Part shown: positions 31,904-42,677 of the stretch, one piece after another | How the letters are laid out: the number at the start of each line of letters is the position of its first letter | Numbering within the stretch: position 1 is the first letter of the stretch | Assembly (NCBI GenBank): GCA_037178625.1 | Contig: CM074127.1 | Span: 5,270,001 to 5,334,000, forward strand | Length of the DNA: 64,000 nt | Source: Skeletonema tropicum | Lineage: Eukaryota > Bacillariophyta > Thalassiosirophyceae > Thalassiosirales > Thalassiosiraceae | Reading direction: 5' to 3' | The notes under the pieces: model-generated | Told to the model about the DNA's origin: nothing | Database searches by the model: none | The model's input: the letters and a program-made list of their open reading frames with translations, nothing else | Position numbers and translations under genes: made by a program

Positions 31904-32066
31904 TGTTAGAGTAGAGAGTAGTTCCTCTATCTGGCGCGCCAGCCGACCACACGAAAGTGATGCCATCGCCAAAACTTGGCAGCAGAGCTTCACCATGAGC
32001 TCATTATTTGCGTAGGTACTTAATTGTATTAAGAGTCTACTAGATCATTCACACAGGTCTTTAGCA
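31904..32066 (+). repeat. Right LTR of the TRIM
   Basis: No difference from the left LTR was found by eye; followed by the second GCCCG copy. Confidence 0.9.
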
Positions 32067-32215
32067 GCCCGTTCCATAAGTATTCCTCCTCTCCATGAGT
32101 GTTGTAGAGTCAGGTCTGTCATCTGCTGTGGTTCGCGGTGCTCAAATTACACGGAGAGACACACAACATGACGCAGTAAATGGATAATTCAAGACTATGT
32201 AAATAACAATGACTC

Positions 32216-32897
32216 TTAACTCTTTCTCGCGCAAGGCTCTTTTTGGCTCTCAGCCATGAGCCAACCGTATCTACGCCAATATTAGCCCGATTTTAATGAT
32301 TCCAAGAGCAGTATTTATTCTCAAGTAGGGTAGTAGTGAAGACTCTGCCTAATATCATGGTGTGGTTCCATTGCCAACAGCCGCTAGAAAGGGTATTGCT
32401 GTCTCACGGGTGTCGGCATCTACGTGAAAATCACTAACAAAAAATCACCGGCTACCTATGGTTTGTACGTAGGAAAGTTGTAATAGCACGTTTTAGGACA
32501 TATGCATGAAGATACTCGGAATCTACATGAAATTTGTAGTTCGGCTCCAGTTTGACCGCGTTTTATAGCCTTTTGCATTATATTGAACACTATCGCACCA
32601 AAGTTTTGTACTTATCATTTTCTCAAAATCGCTAGCAAATATGCAAATTTGGCCAATTTTGGTGAGGTAGGAAACTTATTAGGCCGAGGCCAATATTATG
32701 AGTATAAACTATATATTGATTATTTTCCGATAGAAGAAGACATGCTCGAATCGATTTCGCCTTGTCCGGTTGTTCAAATTTATCACATAACGTGCTAAAC
32801 GTGAGTTTTTTGGACGCCATGTTTGTTACTGCACTTTTGTTATAACAAAAGTGCACACAAAAAAAACCTCTTGTCGCTTTTCGCGAGAAAGAGTTAA
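32216..32897. mobile_element. TTAA-flanked MITE (piggyBac-like ends)
   Basis: The sequence TTAACTCTTTCTCGCG at 32216-32231 is the exact reverse complement of 32882-32897, giving 16-bp perfect inverted ends that include TTAA, the target site of piggyBac-type transposons. The 682-bp element encodes nothing recognisable. A second AAAGAGTTAAG occurs just outside the right end (about 32911). Confidence 0.65.
32297..32440 (+). repeat. Diverged direct repeat, copy 1
   Basis: The block starting AATGATTCCAAGAGCAGTATT and ending near GGTGTCGGCATCTAC recurs, diverged, at 33049-33165. Copy 1 lies inside the TTAA-flanked element and copy 2 outside it. Confidence 0.6.
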
Positions 32898-33048
32898 TCC
32901 GAGACTCAGGAAAGAGTTAAGTCCAGAGCGGTACTCAAAGGACTTCATGCTATATTGACTTTTGACCTGCTCAATCTTGTGATAAGTAATAGGGAGGCAG
33001 GAGGCACCCAAAGTAAACAAGCCAATGCATAGTGGTTTGATTTTACAT

Positions 33049-33165
33049 AATGATTCCAAGAGCAGTATTACTTACTCTGTCTGCCAAATATTATGCTGGA
33101 TTCAATTATCAACTAACAGTGCTATCTCATTCTCATGGTGTTGGCATCTACTTCAATGTAGTATG
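33049..33165 (+). repeat. Diverged direct repeat, copy 2
   Basis: It matches 32297-32440 in order (AATGATTCCAAGAGCAGTATT ... GGTGTTGGCATCTAC) with substitutions and short indels. Confidence 0.6.
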
Positions 33166-33295
33166 GTATGTTGTAGTATGTGTGTAACTTGGCCTTCAGC
33201 ATTACACCTCTTTCCCAGCTAACGGACTATCGAGTCCTCGGGCAGTGTCCGTTCAACCCTCTAGGCGCTTGCTGATATAGAAATAAATGACGATA

Positions 33296-33760
33296 CTAAA
33301 ACCCACACTTGAAGTTCCAGCTAGACAACCCCCACCTCAGACGCGTCCTCGGATACAATAGAAGAGGTATCCTCTTCAAGCGGCTGCTCCCACCACCGCG
33401 TAGTCTCTCACCATTCCCACAAAGATCGAGCGTTCCCAGATGTATGCCCCAAGTCTTCCTCCTCCGGTCGATGTAGTCCGTCAAAGTGCACCCAGCTCTC
33501 TTCAAATACATCCTTCCTAGCTGGCTAGATAGTCCACTCTCCAGTCTGCTTGTTCTTCTTAGGTCGATTCTTCCTTGCCATATGGTAAGCAGCTCGATAA
33601 TATGGCAGATGGCTCCAATGGTTCAACTTCGCCGGCAAGATCGTAGGCTTTCTAATCGAAATAATCACTTCTTTCTTCATCAATTCTTGATCGATTGCTT
33701 TGCTTTTGCTTTCGACTAAGGAGTCGTCAACGAAGTAGATCATCTGGTCATTTGCTTCCG
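33296..33760 (-). other. Unrecognised coding-like remnant
   Basis: Two short minus-strand frames (71 and 72 codons) abut here. One contains DYIDRRRKTWGIHLG; the other ends MARKNRPKKNKQTGEWTI. The composition is protein-like and the two could be one broken gene, but I recognise no family. Between 33760 and 34160 I see nothing. Confidence 0.25.
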
Positions 33761-34169
33761 CAGATCCCTGTGCTACGCAGGCCGCTTGTCCCGCACAAGC
33801 TTACAGTTTATAAGACCCGCTCTTTCATCTCTGATGGTGCCTTAGGCGGCAAACAGTTGTAACAGACTGCATCTTACATCTCTGATTGTAGTCGACCAGA
33901 TTGCCTTCGCTCAATCAAGCCCCTCTAGGGTGTAGATGACCCCCCTCCTCTCTGGTGAATGACTCTCAGGCATGATGGCTTCCTCCTCCGATAAGTTTAT
34001 TTCCTTGATGGATAATATTGTTAACTAATTGGACCCCGACCGGCTCTCTAAATAGACAGAGCGTATCACATCTCTGATAGAGATACAAATGAGCCTGATG
34101 ATGTCACCTGGTACAAACTTGGACTTGGAGTGTCATGCGGTGATGAAATAATATTTGCTGATGAATCAG

Positions 34170-34451
34170 AATTGATTGGCCTAACTGCTGCTTCAGCTTC
34201 AGACACTTCAGCAGCAACATCAGCAGCAACTTTCCCTTCAGTATATTTTGGGCCAGAATCCACTGGGCCGGTCGCTGCAATCACAACCTCCTCTCCAACC
34301 TGCTTCGGCCTCACATGAACAACTGATGCAAATGCTGAATCAGATACAGCAGCAGCAGCAACAAAATGCTCAGCAGCGTCTACTCCAGCAATTGTTGAAG
34401 CAGCATAATGTACTTCCATCTCCTGCTGTTGTAAGTTGGGGGGTGGACTAA
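34170..34451 (+). other. Glutamine-rich open frame, possible gene fragment
   Basis: The frame reads LLLQLQTLQQQHQQQ..., then EQLMQMLNQIQQQQQQN and LLQQLLKQHNV before a stop at 34451. Such Q/L-rich stretches occur in transcription-factor activation domains and as codon-repeat noise. There is no upstream start or domain that would make it a gene. Confidence 0.3.
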
Positions 34452-35109
34452 GATTCAGAAGTAGAAAGTAGAGTACTATCAAACTACTAATTGGTATTTA
34501 TCCAGTACTTTGGTAGACACTTGGTATAGCAGGGCCTGATCATGGAGTTATGATTTTGGTGGTGATCACCTTCTTCATCTGCAGGAGGAGCAGCATCCTC
34601 TGGAGCTTAGATTACTTGATTTGAGGTGATATAAAATTTGTAATCAACAGCACCGGGAGAAAAGTCTCAATTGCACAGGACGTTGAGAGGGAGACAATAT
34701 GTGAGGTTCAACCGAGCCTGCTAATTGTGACGGCTTCAGCTTCGTAGCTTGATTACGATCTCTGCGGGCTAAAAATATGAACACATTCTGCATTGGGAAC
34801 AAATCTTTTTGATCAGTGAGATACTGGCACGAATTCATGAAAATGAAAGTCATTATGTTCTCCAGCTTCTGGTGATTCGAAAAGATGCTGCGCTTCAATC
34901 AGCCTCCGTTCGAGTTTGATCGTCCTCGTCCTCGTCAGCACACGTCTACCGGCTTGTTGGCCTTCTTCGTCTCACCTCGAATCTTGTCGCTGATGAGGTG
35001 AACGTGATTGCCCTGGAGACTGTTCTTGTCCCTCTCTAATATGTAGTGTTGCTTGTTCATGAAGTGTTGCATGGTCTGGAAGCTGGAATATAGCTCCCTC
35101 CAATGAGGA

Positions 35110-35610
35110 CTCCATTCCCTAATAATTGACCTACTCCTACTCGTGTACCTACGCGCAGGCCCATCGAGTTCGCCATTTTAGCATTGCATTGTGCATTCAC
35201 GCACTTCATCTTCAGTTTGCAACTCAATTACTTGACGTTGATGAATATATCGTTGAATCTATCCCACGGCCACGATATCATAAGGCATAGCTTAAGGCTC
35301 TGTAGGGTCAGGTCAGCGAGCAAACATGCCCCCACTGCAGTAACTCACTCCTCTCCAATAGCCTCTCTGTGGAGTGGTTCACTAAGATGGACGTAGACCG
35401 ATGCCACCGCTATATACATTGTACCAAAGTAAGTGAATGAGCTGCGCTGATCTCTAGATGAATACTTGCAAACACAAATTGCAATTGACCCTCTGGCAAC
35501 ATTTTCATCCTATTCATCTCAAGCTCTCCTCGTGCAGCAGCAGCAGCAGCAACAACAACAACAACAACAACATAACCATGATGTTCACACGGTTGTGACA
35601 GCTGTGGTTG
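35110..35610 (+). repeat. Diverged, interrupted copy of the tandem-array monomer
   Basis: Positions 35110-35207 (GGCCCATCGAGTTCGCCATT, then the TTAGCATTGCATTGTGCATT block) and 35437-35605 (GCTGATCTCTAGAT, CTCATCTCAAGCTCTCCTCG with a CAG/CAA run, then CACACGGTTGTGAC) follow the order of the ~592-bp monomers at 42.3-51.4 kb. About 230 bp of other sequence separate the two parts. The polyQ-type repeat is placed differently from the array monomers. Confidence 0.7.
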
Positions 35611-35760
35611 TGTGAAAGCACAAGAATAGACACTCACGTTGATCTCTCTTTTGCTTTTGGTAATGAACGAAGGAAGCCACCGCACAACTGGCCGCAGTGC
35701 TTGGAAAGATATAAGGACCTCTCACAATACAGCATCACGTTGTGGGTTCTTCTCCCTCCG
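35611..35760 (+). repeat. Dispersed ~115-150 bp repeat, copy 1
   Basis: The block GTGTGAAAGCACAAGAATAG ... TTTTGGTAATGAACGAAGGA ... CAGTGCTTGGAAAGATAT recurs at about 48617, 51573 and 53410. This copy directly follows the diverged monomer, as the copies at 48.6 and 51.6 kb follow array monomers. Confidence 0.8.
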
Positions 35761-36124
35761 CCTCCGGTCGGCTCGCTTCTCCATCATCATTCTTACACGT
35801 TCAAACCATGCCTTCCCTGTCATACCCGCATCATATTTCCCCTATCGAATTATCGCCGCTGCTCTGCAAAGCAGTCGTACTAAAATAATACCATCAAGAA
35901 AGAGAGAGAGAGAAGAACAAAAGGTGAGTAATTGGAATGATCTTTCGTCCGCCTCCTTTAACAAATAATACTGCAACAAGAAGGAACTCACCTCGACAAC
36001 AATTTCATCATCATCGCCCATCCAAAACAAGATCAATTGTTCCTTCACTCACTGGACTTCCAGCAGCTCCTACCTCCAAGAGCTTATCCTTCTTTCTTCA
36101 CACGATGCTAAAGCACCATCCACA

Positions 36125-37183
36125 CTAAAACCACCCAAGAGCCGTAGCAACCGCAATCACTGCTTCCAAACTATCCTCCCGCACCTTCCCAAAGTTCACT
36201 CTTGCATCCTCACAAGCCTCCTTCGATACCTGCTGTGTAATATATCCCCGATCTTCCATTGCTTGAACTGTATTGATGTAATTGACGTTGAATCCAGTGG
36301 GAGAGATGTATTCTGGGTGTGCTTGGAAGGTGAATGCATATGGTTGTACTGTTGTTGATCTCAAAGTTGAAGTGTCATTAGTGGTATTGTCACCATAATC
36401 ATCACCATTATGATGATGTGTTGACATGGTTGTCGAATGAGTGTTGCTGAGGCTGCTTCTGAAATAGAACCTTGTCCTCCTTCGATGAGAAGTAGGCACA
36501 AGCTTCGATTGGAACATTGGCATCGCCCCCTAACGAAATGGCAAATTCTGGATTGGATTGGACCATGTCTCCGTGGGTATACAACAGTTCCATACTGCAC
36601 TCATCACTATCACTGTTGCTGCTGGTGGTGCCATCGATAAGGAGTAATTGACGTCCCTCATCTGTGAGTTGGCTCGATATCCTTCCTGCTTTGGACCCAG
36701 TTGGACACTTGATTGCTCGCCCACCTTCTTCTATTTCACCACCTCTACCTCCTTCTTTCCCAATATGATCTTCACTACTTCCAAACGCATGAGCAAAACA
36801 TTGATGGCCAAAACAAACTCCCATAGTCTTCAACCTCCTGTTGTGTATTTCATTCCGTATCACAGATTGGAGTTTCTCAATCCATTCCACACTCGTGTTG
36901 TCATACGCTGCAGAGAGGGAGCCTGGAATTAGTATGCCATCGTAGCTGGACCACTCGGAGGATGTGAGTGGATAGTCGATTGATTGTGCATGATAGATTG
37001 TGATGCGTATTGTCAAGTAGTAGTTGCACTCAGCCAATAATGAATATTGCTGCTCTCTATCTCTAATCGTACTTCTTTGAGAGAACACTTCTTTTCATAT
37101 GCTTGACAGAAGAGCTCCAAAATCATCACTGCCGTGTCTTTTGATGGACCGTAGGGAGGATTTTCTTCACAGCTGATCATCAT
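36125..37183 (-). CDS. Class I glutamine amidotransferase-like protein, exon structure uncertain
   Basis: Three stretches on the minus strand make up a GATase1 domain. First is an N-terminal part starting at 37183 or 37180 (MISCEENPPYGPSKDTAVM). Next, up to 36408, come SSYDGILIPGSLSAAYD, then MGVCFGHQCFAHAFG with the nucleophile Cys, and YTHGDMV. Finally, in another frame to 36125, comes AFTFQAHPEYIS with the His-x-Glu of the triad. The first junction (about 37020-37080) is probably a short intron. The second (about 36410-36470) needs a frame change; I found no good splice pair, so a real frameshift or an error is possible. Family members release ammonia from glutamine or act as peptidases on gamma-glutamyl compounds; the acceptor here is unknown. 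The frame upstream of 37183 is open but lacks a clear start. Confidence 0.7.
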
Positions 37184-37899
37184 CAAGTTTAATGCTTTGC
37201 TTCTGCTACTGGCAGTGTAGGAACAATCGGTGCGCGTGGATGTGGATGATGATGATGCATCGGCACCGTCCTCGGTAACAGCGTCAGCATCAGGACATGA
37301 CGTGACGTACCATTGTTTGAGAGGAACACCGATTTTGAAACAATGGTGCGATCATCATCTTCTTTGTTGGATAATTGCATCATCATCTTCTGTCTATTAC
37401 TCCTACTTATTACTGATACTGTTGAATTGTTCCGTAGAGATGTTGCGTCTATCTGGCTCAGGCCTGATAAATAATGTCACAAGCAATTAAGGAGACCGGT
37501 ATTGGTTGTGCAACTAGAGCGAGAAGAGACCACTAGGAGCACTGGATATCATGGTGACTACTAAAGCTTACAGCAGGCTTACAGCTAAGGAAGAGTAATA
37601 GTGGGCTATGTATTCCGAAAGGTGATGATGGCATGGAGCACCAACGTGCGACGTCATCTTGTGTGAGAGGATCAATCACGGGTTCTCACCGTGGTTGTTA
37701 TTTGACACGTGTGAACACGAAGGGTGCTTGTCGTAGCGGTATCAGGATACCGGAAGAGAGTCCATTCCCAGGCTTCTATGATGGCTCCCAACTCCCAGCT
37801 CCCGCCGAGCCACATCACACGAAGCTCCAAAACAAGTGTAAATATTCACTTCGAGTAAAATTACAAAAATACTCGTCTTCTTTAGCTCCTACAACCAAA

Positions 37900-38882
37900 C
37901 CACTCTCTAGAGAAGTACATCTGACACTTTAGATTGGCAAGAACAAGATAAGTGTCCTCAGGGATATCAGTTGATCAAAGTTCTTTTCAGTGGTGCTTGG
38001 TTACGCTTGCCGAGAGTTGCTTTGATGATGTAAAGTAGAAAGAGGGAAAACCAGGGCGAACACCTAATTTTATGAAATTTTTATGACCTTTCCACAGTTG
38101 GCACGCCAAGTGGGCTAAGCAGTCTCATCTACTTTTCCCCCTATGTATTCTGTGGAAATCTGTGGATGCAACTCGATTTTTTCACAATTTTGTTAGAGAT
38201 TTTAGTTAGAGAGCAGCTCTCAAGGCGAAAATTAAGTTTCAGGGAAGTGGTTTACATGCTAGCCCCGAGACACTATCCTTTAGGTGACTATTAAGTGAGT
38301 GTATACTGTGCTGTGTAGGTGTCGAAAGCGTATATATATAAGGTGTGCTCTCTCTAGCTTGGTAATATTTTTGATGGCTGATGGCCAAAATTTTTTACAT
38401 GGCGAAAAGCCAGTGTACTCTCACATGCATTTCTCAGCGAGGAAATGGAATTTTCGGCCAGCCAACACATATGTATAGAGTCGACAATAAAGTCGACGAA
38501 AGGATGTACTACTGGAAATGCATGCTAATCATCTTCCTGAAACACTTAATTTTGGCAATGAGAGCTGCTCTGTAACTGAAATCTCTAACAAAATTGTGAA
38601 AAAATTGAGTTGCGTCCCCCAGATTTCCACAGAATACATAGGGGGAAAAACGTAGATGAGACTGCTAGCCCACTTGGCGTGCCAACTGTGGAAAGGTCAT
38701 AAAATTTCATAAAATTAGGTGTTCGCCCTGGTTTTCCCTCTTTCTACTTTACATCATCAAAGCAACTCCGGCAAGCGTAACAAGCACCACTGAAAAAAAG
38801 AACTTTGATCAACTGATATCCCTGAGGACACTTATCTTGTTCTTGCCAATCTAAGTGTCAGATGTACTTCTCTAGAGAGTGG
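37900..38882. mobile_element. Foldback element with ~345-bp inverted arms, abutting the assembly gap
   Basis: The left arm, from about 37900 (CCACTCTCTAGAGAAG...) to about 38260, and the right arm, about 38530-38882 (...CTTCTCTAGAGAGTGG), are inverted copies along their whole length with scattered mismatches and small indels. About 270 bp lie between, including TATATATATAAG (about 38331-38342). I see no reading frame. The right arm ends exactly where the N run starts, so the outer end and any target duplication on that side are missing. Confidence 0.8.
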
Positions 38883-39382
38883 NNNNNNNNNNNNNNNNNN
38901 NNNNNNNNNNNNNNNNNNNNNNNNNNNNNNNNNNNNNNNNNNNNNNNNNNNNNNNNNNNNNNNNNNNNNNNNNNNNNNNNNNNNNNNNNNNNNNNNNNNN
39001 NNNNNNNNNNNNNNNNNNNNNNNNNNNNNNNNNNNNNNNNNNNNNNNNNNNNNNNNNNNNNNNNNNNNNNNNNNNNNNNNNNNNNNNNNNNNNNNNNNNN
39101 NNNNNNNNNNNNNNNNNNNNNNNNNNNNNNNNNNNNNNNNNNNNNNNNNNNNNNNNNNNNNNNNNNNNNNNNNNNNNNNNNNNNNNNNNNNNNNNNNNNN
39201 NNNNNNNNNNNNNNNNNNNNNNNNNNNNNNNNNNNNNNNNNNNNNNNNNNNNNNNNNNNNNNNNNNNNNNNNNNNNNNNNNNNNNNNNNNNNNNNNNNNN
39301 NNNNNNNNNNNNNNNNNNNNNNNNNNNNNNNNNNNNNNNNNNNNNNNNNNNNNNNNNNNNNNNNNNNNNNNNNNNNNNNNNN
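38883..39382. other. Assembly gap (500 N)
   Basis: Exactly 500 N, a conventional placeholder for unknown length. The neighbouring long inverted repeat is a likely cause of the break. Confidence 0.99.
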
Positions 39383-39613
39383 ATAGACGCCAAGTGTCGT
39401 CCCGGGACGAGATTTCGTCCCAGGACGACTAATTTAGCAATTTGTAAGAAGCCATATCTCATGATGACATTTGGGATTTGGGTGAACCTCAAAAAACCCA
39501 CAGGCCGACAGGCCCACGAATACCATAGAGCCCTCGCCTCCACAAACCACACAAATCACAAGCAGATCACAAGCACATCAACTAAGCATTATAACAACAT
39601 CGACTATCCCAAC

Positions 39614-41272
39614 ATGTCGTCAATATTTACCCCCCATGAAATTGCCGCTGCTGCGAAAAGACAAGGATGGAATGGGTTTAAGAAGAAGGAATCAGAATTG
39701 ATGAAAGAATGTAGACTTGTTGGAATTACTTATGAGGGACCCTCGGAAGCCGAGACCACAAGCCAGACGAGAGGCAGAAGATATCGTTTGCGGACAATAA
39801 TTAAGAGACTAAAAGATACAACCTACTTCAAAGCAAAGCATAATTTGCCGCTGCCGCCAGTTGTAATTATAACAAATGTTGGGGAAATCTCGCGTCAATC
39901 AAAACAGCAGCAGCAGAAGCAACAGCCACAACAGAAAAAGTCGGCAACATCAATACCGGCACCAACAACAGCTACAACACCAACACCGTCATCAATAGCA
40001 GAGAATATAATTGTCATCAAAGAGTCAATACAACAACAAAAGCCGCAACAACAACAGGCATCTCGTACTCGCTCAGTGGAACCCAACACTCCAGAGCCAC
40101 TACTAAATCACAACAAATGTCCAAAATATAAGTCACATCCGGTATCATCTCGTACTCGCTCGAAACAAAACAAACCATTTAAAAAGACGACACATCTTCG
40201 TCGCTCAGCGAGGTTGCAATCAAATGTGACAAAGGTATTACTGTCACGGAAACATTCCAATATGACAAAGGTGTATTTCAAGTCAAAAGTAATTGATGGA
40301 ATTATAGATTCTACAGGTTTAAACGACGCAATCGACCAAGTTCTGTCAGATCTTTTCTTGTATCCATTTAGGACTCCCTCGTCAGGCGGAAAGCACGGGA
40401 TTGTCATATCAGTAAACTCTGCATACGGCAACCCCAAATTTTTAAACATCGATCGGTATAGCTACACTCGGCAGAGTTATTCTTTATGTTGTTGCAACGA
40501 TCGAAGAAGAAGTCCACGCAATCATATGACACGGTTGGGTTTCGTGTACGGCGCGGGTACGGGTAGTAGTACATTTGGGGATGTATCAACTCAAATGTGT
40601 TGTCGTGTAATGAGTGATGAGATGGTGTTTATTCGTGACACTGTTCAGAAAATAATGGAAGAGACATTTAAATGTGATACTACTGTAAATACAGGAGTAC
40701 AACTCAACACTTGCGAGGTCATCTTCTATTACAACGATAAGGGCATTCCTTACCACCGCGATATGACTTATACAAAAGGGGGGAAGTACAGCGAAAAAAA
40801 GAACAGCCAAGTTGCAAATACACCTGTTGCCATACTTGTAGTCGGCGATAGTCGTCACCTCGAGTTTGCACTTCACGACTTTTGCGGTTCATGACAAAAA
40901 GATGTGCCTAAAATCGTCACGTTATCCCATGGTTCTATTTTCTTGCTTCATCCTTCTGACGAAAAGGATTTCACTAGATACATTGCGGGTGATAGTTGCG
41001 TATCTCATTTTCGGCACAGATCCAAAGGAGTCAAAGGTCGCGAAGGGTTGTTAAGCATCGGTTTCGTCTTCAGGAGTTGTAGGACTCTTCATTTAATCAA
41101 CAACGCAACTGGTCAATACATTATTGATGAATCTAAAAAGGGCGAGCGTGAAATTGAATTTGATAACTACTTGGACAAGTATTTCAATGACACTCCCATG
41201 AAAGAAGAACATGAACGTTTTCTCCGTGAGCTATATATTGAAATGAGAGACAACTACATTAGAAAGAAATAG
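39614..41272 (+). CDS. AlkB-like 2-oxoglutarate/Fe(II) dioxygenase protein, one frame break
   Basis: Starts at the ATG at 39614 (MSSIFTPHEIAAAAKRQGW). Residues 1-85 are a basic helical region, and 95-210 a Q/T/P/S-rich linker. The rest is a dioxygenase-like domain: VISVNSAYGNPKFLNIDRYSY, then CEVIFYYNDKGIPYHRDMTY with the iron-binding H-x-D, VAILVVGDSRHLEF, and, after a frame change at about 40885-40900 (stop of the first frame at 40894), VTLSHGSIFLLHPSD, HFRHRSKG (distal His) and GFVFRSCR (the Arg that binds 2-oxoglutarate in AlkB). All ligand positions seem present, so loss is recent, or the shift is an error or is programmed. AlkB proteins remove alkyl groups from nucleic acids; in algae and some transposons they occur as domesticated or element-borne genes. 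The gene converges on the next one with only ~26 bp between stops. Confidence 0.68.
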
Positions 41273-41298
41273 CAAATGTTATATTGTTTATATATAAT

Positions 41299-42359
41299 TT
41301 ATCGCCCTTTTTTCATCATCATCAACTTCTTCATCTCGAGTCTTTTCTTTATTTGTTGCATCTCTCTCGTCTCTGCATTGATTTTGTTTACCATCGCTTT
41401 GGTTTCATCGTCTTCTTTCTTTTTTGCCGCTTTGATCTTCTTCGTCTTCTTTCTTACCTCTTTTATCTCCGCTTGTATCTCCTCAATCCTTGCACATGAA
41501 GCTTTGTTATTCCTTAGTGTCCAACGTTGTACAATGCCGTCTGATAATGCATGTTCAGGAGGTAGATGCAAGCGAACTCTTCGATCCGACAAAGTAACGG
41601 TTGCCCCATGAAGACGTAACCAAGCAACAGAATGTGAATAGGCCATCTTCTTGATGACGTCTAACGATAACGACGAAAGCCATCTTTCATAAAAATTTGG
41701 ATGAATTGAACGACACACACTAATATTGTCATTCAACCGCACTTCATAATCATCATCGTCCTCAAAGTTGAATAGTGAGCCCCTCGAGATGTTTGGACAT
41801 TCACGGTTAGAGGTTGTTTGGTCGTCTTCAAAGTCAACTCTGCACGCATGATGAGTTCCAATCCTCCAATGAGCGCAGAAATATGAGTGCCAGCAAAGTA
41901 TTTGACCGGCTTCCCATCAAACAATGATTCACCCCTAATCTTAATCTTCAACTTCTTCTTGCATTGCTTGCAGAAGGATCGACATCGAGCCTTGTGCTGC
42001 CTGTGGTAAACATTTGCATTATTTCCTTTCCCGACAAGTCCTATCTCAGTGAAAACATCTGATCGAGTGTTAAGTGCGTTCGCAATGTCGTCTGCATCCT
42101 CTTTCGTCAAAGCATCCTCACCAAAAAGTGGTAGTAAGTGATCGAACATTATACACTCTCCCGAATGTATCATTCAATGATTGTCACGCTTCATTCCGTC
42201 TACATCATCTGTAGCAAACGGATTTGCTAAGCATTCAGATGTAGCAAAAGCAAAGAGAGAGTGCATCAAAATATTTCCATTGGGTCGTTGTCCAAGGTTC
42301 ATATGACGACCTACTAATGCCCATCTCACGCGGAACCGCGTTATATCATTATATATCAC
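41299..42359 (-). pseudogene. Unknown protein with C-terminal coiled coil, broken and 5'-truncated
   Basis: Three segments on the minus strand appear to be one protein. At 42359-42174 is ...NGNILMHSLFAFATSECL..., ending at a TGA. It continues in the same direction as SGECIMFDHLLPLFGED...CRSFCKQCKKKLKIKIRG (42173-about 41775). After a one-base shift, FNFEDDDDYEVRLNDN...VAWLRLHGATVTLSDRR follows, ending in a charged coiled coil (EEIQAEIKEVRKKTKKIKA) with stop at 41299. I recognise no family; the CxxxC...C cluster may bind metal. The upstream end meets the tandem array at about 42345, so the array has cut off the 5' part. Convergence with the AlkB-like gene suggests that the two belong to one mobile or viral-type cassette. 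That is inference. Confidence 0.5.
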
Positions 42360-42677
42360 GCAATGCTACAAAAATCATCAAGGGTGAAATTCATAACGTT
42401 TGTCTCACCATGCGATCTGATCCTCGCTATTATATAAGTAGAAGTACTTCGAACAACTCCTCTTCCACCGATGGAGGTGATACAGCAGCAATGATGAGAA
42501 GAAGTCGATAGATTCGAATATGAAGATTGTCACCCTCCATTCCCTGGCAATCGACCTACTCATATACCTACACGCAGGCCCATCGAGTTCGCCATTTTAG
42601 CATTGCATTGTGCATTGTTCATTCACTGCGCTGATCTCTAGATAAACCCTTCTTGTCAACACGCACAAATTATTGCA

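Larger units (their letters stand above)
31115..32066 (+). mobile_element. TRIM (miniature LTR retrotransposon), complete
   Basis: The 952-bp element has two apparently identical 163-bp direct repeats starting TGTTAGAG and ending TTTAGCA, i.e. TG...CA, at 31115-31277 and 31904-32066. The 5-bp target duplication GCCCG is present on both sides (31110-31114 and 32067-32071). The 626-bp interior has no gag or pol. A purine-rich GAAAGGGTG directly before the right repeat fits a polypurine tract. No primer-binding site was recognised. Identical LTRs imply a recent insertion, made with enzymes supplied by another element. Strand is set from the polypurine tract. Confidence 0.9.

Noticed and set aside
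33180..33300. Possible tRNA or snRNA because of several short stem-like stretches
   Set aside because: No consistent cloverleaf, anticodon arm or snRNA motif could be drawn.
34066..34482. 138-codon minus-strand frame (A/V/S-rich)
   Set aside because: Antisense of a CAG/CAA-rich stretch; no domain or start context.
38862..39613. Frames that run through the 500-N gap
   Set aside because: They exist only because N codons contain no stop; no coding evidence on either side before the ATG at 39614.
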